Assembly (NCBI GenBank): GCA_902805805.1
Contig: CADCUE010000148.1
Location: forward strand, 1 to 34,453
Reading direction: 5' to 3'
DNA length: 34,453 nucleotides
Origin: an uncultured Frankineae bacterium
GTDB lineage: Bacteria; Actinomycetota; Actinomycetes; Mycobacteriales; SCTD01
The notes under the pieces are model-generated. The model worked only from the letters and a program-made list of their open reading frames with translations. It was not told the DNA's origin and ran no database searches. Below, piece after piece: positions 29,769 to 34,453 of the stretch. The position numbers and the translations under genes are program-made. Within the stretch, counting starts at the first letter, position 1, and each line of letters opens with the position of its first letter.

Positions 29769-30701
29769 ATGCGGCTCGGGGTCCTGGACGTCGGGTCCAA
29801 CACGGTGCACCTGCTCGTCGTGGACGCCCACCAGGGCGGCCATCCGGATCCGGTCCGCTCCCACAAGAACGAGCTGCGCCTCGCCGAGCTGCTGCAGCCC
29901 GACGGCTCGCTCGGCCGGCACGGCACCTCCGTGCTGGTGCAGGCGGCGGCGGAGGCCCGGACGGCGGCGGAGGACGAGGGCGTCGACGACCTCATGGCCT
30001 TCGCGACGTCCGCCGTGCGCGACGCGACCGACTCGGCGGCGGTCCTCGCGGCGGTGCGGGACGAGGCGGGGGTGGACCTGCGGGTCCTGCCCGGCGAGGA
30101 CGAGGCGCGGCTGACCTTCCTGGCCGTGCGGCGGTGGTTCGGCTGGAGCGCCGGCCGGCTGCTGTGCCTCGACATCGGCGGCGGGTCGCTGGAGCTGGCG
30201 GCCGGGCTGCACGAGGACCCGGAGGTGGCGCTGTCCGTGCCGCTCGGGGCCGGCCGCCTGACCCGCGAGCGCTTCCGGCACGACCCGCCCCGCAAGAAGG
30301 AGGTCGAGGCGGTGCGGGCCTACGCCCGTGAGCAGGTGGAGGGCGTGCGGGAGGCGCTGCTGGCGGCGGGCCGGCCGGACCGGGGCGTCGTGACGAGCAA
30401 GACCTTCCGGTCGCTCGCGCGCCTGGACGGCGCCGCGCCGTACGCCCAGGGACCGCGGGTCCCGCGCCGGCTGCGGCGCGGCGGCCTGGCCAAGACGGTC
30501 GAGCGGCTGCAGGGCATGACGGCCGCCGAGCGGGCCCAGCTGCCGGGTGTCTCGCCGAGCCGCGCCGGCCAGCTGCTGGCGGGCGCCGTCGTCGCGCACG
30601 CCGCGCTCGACGTGCTCGGGCTCGAGGAGGTCTCGGTCTGCCCGTGGGCGCTGCGCGAGGGAGTCATCCTGCGACGGCTCGACTGGCTCGCCAGCGCCTG
30701 A
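29769..30701 (+). CDS. ppx: Exopolyphosphatase / pppGpp phosphohydrolase family (Ppx/GppA)
   Basis: A 310-residue member of the Ppx/GppA family (Rv0496, short PPX1 type). The actin-like ATPase motifs are visible: [14 protein letters not shown] at the N-terminus (phosphate-1), [11 protein letters not shown], the phosphate-2/metal motif [12 protein letters not shown], and the late [14 protein letters not shown] helix. It hydrolyses polyphosphate or the pppGpp gamma phosphate; short members lack the C-terminal HD domain of E. coli Ppx. It matches the M. tuberculosis order (senX3-regX3-Rv0495c-ppx). The start is leaderless. Confidence 0.92.
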   Translation: MRLGVLDVGSNTVHLLVVDAHQGGHPDPVRSHKNELRLAELLQPDGSLGRHGTSVLVQAAAEARTAAEDEGVDDLMAFATSAVRDATDSAAVLAAVRDEAGVDLRVLPGEDEARLTFLAVRRWFGWSAGRLLCLDIGGGSLELAAGLHEDPEVALSVPLGAGRLTRERFRHDPPRKKEVEAVRAYAREQVEGVREALLAAGRPDRGVVTSKTFRSLARLDGAAPYAQGPRVPRRLRRGGLAKTVERLQGMTAAERAQLPGVSPSRAGQLLAGAVVAHAALDVLGLEEVSVCPWALREGVILRRLDWLASA

Positions 30702-30735
30702 GCCCCACGGCCGCGACCCGTAGCCTGGGCAGGCC

Positions 30736-31575
30736 ATGACCGCTCCCTCCGCCGTCTCCGTGCCGGCTGCACAGGTGGCGCTGTCGACGGCGAGCGTCTA
30801 CCCGGAGTCGACCGCGACGGCGTTCGAGATCGCCGGTCGGCTGGGCTACGACGGCGTCGAGGTCATGGTCTGGACCGACCCGGTCAGCCAGGACATCAAC
30901 GCGCTGCGCAAGCTGTCGGACTACCACGAGGTGCCCATCCTGGCGCTGCACGCGCCCTGCCTGGTGATCACGCAGCGGGTGTGGGGCACCGATCCGTGGG
31001 CCAAGCTGGTGCGGGCCCGCGACGCGGCGGAGCAGTGCGGCGCGCAGACCGTGGTCGTCCACCCGCCGTTCCGCTGGCAGCGCGACTACGCCCGGCAGTT
31101 CCTCGGCGGCATCCAGCAGATGGCCGGCGAGACCGACGTCCGCTTCGCCGTCGAGAACATGTTCCCGCTGCGGGCCCGCGGGCGCGAGGTCACGCCGTAC
31201 GCCCCCGACTGGGACCCGACGACCGAGGACTTCCCCGACTTCACGCTGGACCTGTCGCACACCTCCGTGTCGCAGTCCGACGCGCTGGAGATGGCCGCGA
31301 CGATGGGCGAGCGGCTGTCCCACGTCCACATCGCCGACGGCACGGGCACCTCCCGCGACGAGCACCTCGTGCCCGGCCGGGGCACCCAGCCGTGCGAGGA
31401 GCTGCTGGAGGGGCTGGCCGGCCGCGGCTTCGACGGGCTCGTCGTCGTGGAGGTCAACACGCGCAAGGCCGACGACCGGGTCGAGCGCGAGGCCGACCTG
31501 GCCGAGGCGCTGGCCTTCACCCGCCTCAACCTGGCCGCCCCGCTCGAGGTGGACACCAGCGCGTTCCGCCGGTGA
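30736..31575 (+). CDS. Sugar-phosphate isomerase/epimerase family TIM barrel (Rv0498-like)
   Basis: A 279-residue AP-endonuclease-2-like TIM barrel. Typical features: [10 protein letters not shown] (first metal Glu region), [26 protein letters not shown] (metal Glu), [11 protein letters not shown] (Asp/His) and [11 protein letters not shown] with the late metal His. These positions match xylose-isomerase-like enzymes, but the substrate is not known. TAGCCT lies 9 nt before the ATG (30736). In M. tuberculosis Rv0498 follows the ppx gene in the same way. Confidence 0.85.
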   Translation: MTAPSAVSVPAAQVALSTASVYPESTATAFEIAGRLGYDGVEVMVWTDPVSQDINALRKLSDYHEVPILALHAPCLVITQRVWGTDPWAKLVRARDAAEQCGAQTVVVHPPFRWQRDYARQFLGGIQQMAGETDVRFAVENMFPLRARGREVTPYAPDWDPTTEDFPDFTLDLSHTSVSQSDALEMAATMGERLSHVHIADGTGTSRDEHLVPGRGTQPCEELLEGLAGRGFDGLVVVEVNTRKADDRVEREADLAEALAFTRLNLAAPLEVDTSAFRR

Positions 31576-31597
31576 CCGACGACCGGCGCCCGCCCCG

Positions 31598-32368
31598 GTG
31601 AGGCTGGAGCTGCAGATCGCCCTCACCCTGCCGCGGCGGGGAGCGGTCCACGTCTTCGGACCGGACCGGTCCCAGAGGGGGGAGCTGCACCTGCCGCGCG
31701 GCGCCGGGCCGTTCCCGGTCGTCGTCCTGCTGCACGGCGGCTACTGGCAGACGCGCTACGGCAGGCTGCTCATGCGCCCGTTGGCGCTCGACCTGGTCCG
31801 CCGCGGCCGGGCGGTGTGGAACCTCGAGTACCGCCGCCTGGGCGCCGGCCGCGGCGGGGGCGGCGGCTGGCCCATGACGTTCGAGGACGTCGCGGCCGGT
31901 GTCGACCACCTGGACCGGCTGGCCGCGCCGCTCGAGCTGTCCGACGTGTCGCTCGTGGGGCACTCCGCGGGCGGTCAGCTGGCGCTGTGGGGGGCGGGGC
32001 GCGCGAGCCTGCCCGCCGGCGCGGTCGGGGCCGGACCGCGGGTCGCCGCCTCCCGCGTGGTGGCGCTCGCCCCGGTCACCGACCTGGCCCGCGCCCGGGT
32101 GCAGGCCGAGGCGCTGCTCGGCGGGACCGCCGAGGCCCAGCCCGAGCGCTGGGCGCAGGCCGACCCGGTGCGCGCGGGGGCGCCGCCCGTGCCCGCGCTG
32201 GTCGTCCACCCGACGGCCGACGCCACCGTGCCGGTGCAGCGGTCACGCGAGTTCTGCGCGCGGCACGGCGTGCCGCTGGTCGAGACCTCCGGCACCCACA
32301 GCGACCCGATCGATCCGCACAGCCCGGCCTGGGCGCAGGCGGTCGGCTGGCTGGAGCGGTCCGCGTGA
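31598..32368 (+). CDS. Alpha/beta hydrolase (kynurenine-formamidase/carboxylesterase-like)
   Basis: A 256-residue alpha/beta hydrolase. The oxyanion motif is HGGYW (residues near 44-48) and the nucleophile elbow is VGHSAGGQLALWG. A later VHPTADATVP contains the catalytic Asp, and SGTHSDPIDP contains the His. The motifs and length are those of small esterases or formamidases (KynB-like, BD-FAE type). Substrate unknown. GTG at 31598 was chosen because the upstream gene ends at 31575; it is probably co-transcribed with the TIM-barrel gene. Confidence 0.85.
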   Translation: MRLELQIALTLPRRGAVHVFGPDRSQRGELHLPRGAGPFPVVVLLHGGYWQTRYGRLLMRPLALDLVRRGRAVWNLEYRRLGAGRGGGGGWPMTFEDVAAGVDHLDRLAAPLELSDVSLVGHSAGGQLALWGAGRASLPAGAVGAGPRVAASRVVALAPVTDLARARVQAEALLGGTAEAQPERWAQADPVRAGAPPVPALVVHPTADATVPVQRSREFCARHGVPLVETSGTHSDPIDPHSPAWAQAVGWLERSA

Positions 32369-32384
32369 CCGCTACCGTTCCCGC

Positions 32385-33314
32385 ATGGTCTCGCTGACCC
32401 CCCGCTCGGTCATCCTCGCCGCGTCGCGCAGTCCTCGGGTCGAGCGCCTGGTGGCCGGTGCGCCCGTCTCGCGCAACGTCGTGCGCCGCTTCGTCGCCGG
32501 CGAGACGGTGGAGGACGCCGTCCGGGCGAGCCGCGCGCTGACCGGCAAGGGCCTGGCGGTCAGCCTCGACCACCTCGGCGAGGACACCACCGACGCGGGG
32601 CAGGCCGACGCGACCGTCAAGGCCTACCTCGAGCTGCTGCAGCGGCTGCAGGACGCAGGGCTGACCTCCGGCGGGCGCACCGAGGTCTCGGTCAAGCTGT
32701 CGGCGGTCGGTCAGACGATCGGCGACGAGCTGGCCGAGCAGGGGGCGCGCACCATCTGCGAGGCGGCCCGCGCCGCCGGCACGACGGTGACCCTCGACAT
32801 GGAGGACCACACCACCACGGACCGCACTCTCGCGACGCTGCGGTCCCTGCGCCGGGACTTCCCGGAGACCGGCGCCGTCGTGCAGGCCTACCTGCACCGC
32901 ACGGAGGCCGACTGCCGGGCGCTGGCGACGGAGGGCTCGCGCGTGCGCCTGTGCAAGGGCGCCTATCAGGAGCCCGCCTCGGTGGCCTTCCAGTCGCCGG
33001 CGGAGGTCGACGCGTCGTACGTCCGCTGCCTGGAGGTGCTCCTGCGCGGGGACGGCTACCCCATGGTCGCCACCCACGACCCGGCGCTGATCTCCCGGAC
33101 GCTCGAGCTGGCCGGGAGCCGGACGGGGGACTTCGAGTTCCAGCTGCTGTACGGCATCCGCCCGCTCGAGCAGGAGCGCCTGGCGGCGGCCGGTCACACC
33201 GTCCGGGTCTACGTGCCCTACGGCGACGAGTGGTACGGCTACCTCATGCGACGACTCGCCGAGCGACCGGCCAACCTCGTGTTCTTCCTGCGCGCGCTGG
33301 CGAGCCGGCGATGA
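32385..33314 (+). CDS. Proline dehydrogenase (monofunctional, FAD)
   Basis: A 309-residue PutB-type proline dehydrogenase, oxidising proline to P5C with FAD and passing electrons to the quinone pool. The TIM-barrel motifs are SVKLSAVG, VTLDMEDHTTTD, VVQAYLHRTEADC, VRLCKGAYQEP, MVATHDPAL, EFQLLYGIRPLE, RVYVPYGDEWYGYLMRRLAERP. The last contains the conserved Arg pair that binds the proline carboxylate. ATG at 32385 is leaderless (TACCGT at 32373-32378, then 6 nt). Its stop overlaps the proC start by 4 nt. Confidence 0.93.
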   Translation: MVSLTPRSVILAASRSPRVERLVAGAPVSRNVVRRFVAGETVEDAVRASRALTGKGLAVSLDHLGEDTTDAGQADATVKAYLELLQRLQDAGLTSGGRTEVSVKLSAVGQTIGDELAEQGARTICEAARAAGTTVTLDMEDHTTTDRTLATLRSLRRDFPETGAVVQAYLHRTEADCRALATEGSRVRLCKGAYQEPASVAFQSPAEVDASYVRCLEVLLRGDGYPMVATHDPALISRTLELAGSRTGDFEFQLLYGIRPLEQERLAAAGHTVRVYVPYGDEWYGYLMRRLAERPANLVFFLRALASRR

Positions 33315-34129
33315 CCGCGGCGCAGGCCAGCACGATCGCCCTGCTCGGCGTCGGCAAGCTGGGCGAGGCGCTGCTGTCCGGGCTGCTCCGGTCCGGCACC
33401 GCTCCCGGCCGGATGCTGGCCGCCGAGCGTCACGCCGAGCGGGCCGCGGAGATCGCCGAGCGGTACGGCGTCGCCACGCCGTCGCCCGAGCAGGCCACCG
33501 CCGCCGCCGACGTGGTGCTGCTCGTCGTCAAGCCGCAGGACATGCGTGCGCTGCTGAGCGAGGTCGGTCCGCACGTGCGGCCCGGCACCCTGGTGGTGTC
33601 CATGGCGGCGGGCATCACCTCCGCGCTCGTCGAGGAGCTGGTCCCGGACGGCACCCCGGTCGTGCGCGTCATGACCAACACCCCGGTCTTCGTCGACGAG
33701 GCGATGTCGGCGATCTCCGCCGGCTCGCACGCCAGCGCCGCGCACCTGCAGCTGGTCGAGGACCTGCTCGGCCCGGTCGGCAAGGTGGTGCGCGTCCCCG
33801 AGTCGCAGCAGGACGCGGTGACGGCGCTGTCGGGCAGCGGACCGGCGTACTTCTTCTTCCTCGTCGAGGCGATGATCGACGCCGGCATCCTGCTCGGCCT
33901 GCCCCGCGCGGTCGCCGCCGAGCTCATCGTGCAGACGGCGGTGGGGTCTGCCCGGATGCTGCGCGAGTCCGGTGAGCACCCCGTGCTGCTGCGCGAGGCG
34001 GTGACGAGCCCGGGCGGGACCACCATCGCCGCGATCCGCACGATGGAGGACCACGGCGTGCGGGCCGCGATGCTGGCGGCCATCGAGGCCGCTCGCGACC
34101 GCTCGCGGGAGCTGGCCGCCGGCGGCTGA
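33311..34129 (+). CDS. proC: Pyrroline-5-carboxylate reductase
   Basis: A 272-residue ProC, reducing P5C to proline with NAD(P)H. The Rossmann opening is IALLGVGKLGEALLSGLL, then VVLLVVKPQDM, VRVMTNTPVFVDEAMSAIS, the signature ALSGSGPAYFFFLVEAMIDAGILLGL and SPGGTTIAAIRTMEDHGVRAA (residues of the substrate site). ATG overlaps the proline dehydrogenase stop (ATGA). Pairing of the degradative enzyme with the biosynthetic one that uses the same intermediate is unusual. Followed by a 43-bp spacer to the adaptor lipoprotein gene. Confidence 0.95.
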   Translation: MTAAQASTIALLGVGKLGEALLSGLLRSGTAPGRMLAAERHAERAAEIAERYGVATPSPEQATAAADVVLLVVKPQDMRALLSEVGPHVRPGTLVVSMAAGITSALVEELVPDGTPVVRVMTNTPVFVDEAMSAISAGSHASAAHLQLVEDLLGPVGKVVRVPESQQDAVTALSGSGPAYFFFLVEAMIDAGILLGLPRAVAAELIVQTAVGSARMLRESGEHPVLLREAVTSPGGTTIAAIRTMEDHGVRAAMLAAIEAARDRSRELAAGG

Positions 34130-34160
34130 GCGACGGCGGGCGCTCGAGGCTCCTGCTCCC

Positions 34161-34166
34161 TAGGAT
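34161..34166 (+). promoter_or_regulatory. -10 box of the efflux-adaptor lipoprotein (leaderless)
   Basis: TAGGAT lies 6 nt before the GTG at 34173. Confidence 0.55.
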
Positions 34167-34172
34167 CAGGGG

Positions 34173-34453
34173 GTGAGACGCCTGCTGGCCCTGGTCGTCA
34201 CCGCGGTCGTCGTGTCCGGCTGCAGCGGTGACGCCGACCCCCTGGTGCGCACGGCCGAGGTCGAGCGCGCCACCGTCGCCGAGGTCGTCGAGGCGCCCGG
34301 GACCGTCGGCGCCCGGGCGATCGCGGCCGTGACCTCCCCGGCGGACGGCACCGTGGCCGAGGTGCTGGTCGAGGACGGCGCCCAGGTCGCCGCCGGGACG
34401 GTGCTGGTGCGCCTGTCGAGCCCGGCCGCGCAGGACCGGCTGCACGAGGCCGC
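34173..34453 (+). CDS. Lipoprotein of the HlyD/MFP efflux-adaptor family, 5' part only
   Basis: GTG at 34173 opens a frame that continues past the window end (about 94 residues visible). Residues 1-17 are a lipoprotein signal (RRLLALVVTAVVVSGC, lipobox VSGC with Cys17). The mature part begins PLVRTAEVERATVAEVVEAPGT and then TSPADGTVAEVLVEDGAQVAAG, the biotin/lipoyl-like hairpin that starts MacA-type membrane fusion proteins. It probably couples to a MacB-type ABC transporter encoded beyond the window. Confidence 0.85.
   Translation, partial: MRRLLALVVTAVVVSGCSGDADPLVRTAEVERATVAEVVEAPGTVGARAIAAVTSPADGTVAEVLVEDGAQVAAGTVLVRLSSPAAQDRLHEA

Noticed and set aside
29720..29770. Longer start (ATG 29770) of the LOV-phosphatase gene
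   Set aside because: It would overlap the ppx start on the other strand and include the -10 boxes; the leaderless GTG at 29719 with TATCCT explains the start.
1..34453. Insertion sequences, prophage, CRISPR arrays, toxin-antitoxin or secretion islands
   Set aside because: No transposase, integrase, direct-repeat array or island-like change in composition was seen; all genes have housekeeping or regulatory character.
1..34453. tRNA or rRNA genes
   Set aside because: No cloverleaf with the GGTTCRANNCC T-arm pattern was recognised; the stems at 10117-10179 do not fit one.

Overview
The window is ordinary chromosomal DNA from a very GC-rich (by eye well above 70 % GC), mycothiol-making actinobacterium. 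Two mycothiol genes (mshD, mshA), glnR, senX3-regX3, an rsiG homologue and many leaderless genes (a TAnnnT -10 box 6-9 nt before ATG/GTG) support this. Gene order partly matches Mycobacterium tuberculosis (mshD-glnR-lmeA-cysA2-sseC of the Rv0814c-Rv0819 area; the Rv0474-Rv0476 trio; mshA-gpm1-senX3-regX3-Rv0495c-ppx-Rv0498-proC of the Rv0486-Rv0500 area) and partly Streptomyces. The RsiG, the LOV phosphatase and the leaderless style suggest a non-mycobacterial lineage such as Geodermatophilaceae or relatives; this placement is inference. No insertion sequence, prophage, CRISPR array, tRNA or rRNA was seen.

Layout. 1-0.5 kb: 3' end of a glycerophosphodiester phosphodiesterase. 0.57-4.6 kb (minus): a tightly overlapping operon STAS protein - OmpR-type regulator - histidine kinase - GerMN lipoprotein - mshD. 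4.8-8.0 kb: a second STAS gene, glnR (minus), a MoaD/ThiS-like protein, a membrane protein and an LmeA-like protein. 8.07-10.1 kb: a leaderless cysteine-rich leader peptide followed by a rhodanese/SseC pair, a 33-residue membrane peptide and a nitrobindin-like protein. 10.1-13.3 kb: a structured intergenic region, three envelope genes of unknown role, a bidirectional promoter, a Fur-family regulator and a YgfZ-type protein. 13.3-17 kb: rsiG, asparaginase, a ferritin-like/VIT1 protein, and an RsbW-like kinase coupled to an unknown gene. 17.1-18.5 kb: HTH regulator, HbhA-like protein, DUF2516. 18.5-20.3 kb (minus): SDR, methyltransferase, small protein. 20.3-24.1 kb: mshA, two YbjN-domain proteins, gpmA, DUF3105. 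24.1-26.8 kb: phoU divergent from senX3-regX3 with a PHO-box-like repeat between them. 26.8-29.7 kb (minus): a PAS-LOV-GAF-PP2C phosphatase and a cysteine-rich Rv0495c-like protein. 29.8-34.45 kb: ppx/gppA, a TIM-barrel protein, an alpha/beta hydrolase, proline dehydrogenase, proC and the start of an efflux-adaptor lipoprotein.

How the parts work together. Regulation and redox/envelope housekeeping dominate. Four genes belong to partner-switching (two STAS proteins lacking the phosphorylatable serine, one RsbW-like kinase, one LOV-gated PP2C phosphatase), and rsiG adds a c-di-GMP-gated anti-sigma factor, so several sigma-control inputs (light, second messenger, envelope stress) lie within 30 kb. 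Mycothiol synthesis is placed under an envelope-type two-component operon (mshD), and cysteine, its precursor, is probably sensed by the leader peptide at 8080-8166. The most promising unusual items are the LOV-phosphatase, the STAS/two-component/mshD operon, the orphan gene coupled to the RsbW-like kinase, the cysteine attenuator and the symmetric bidirectional leaderless promoter at 11774-11797.
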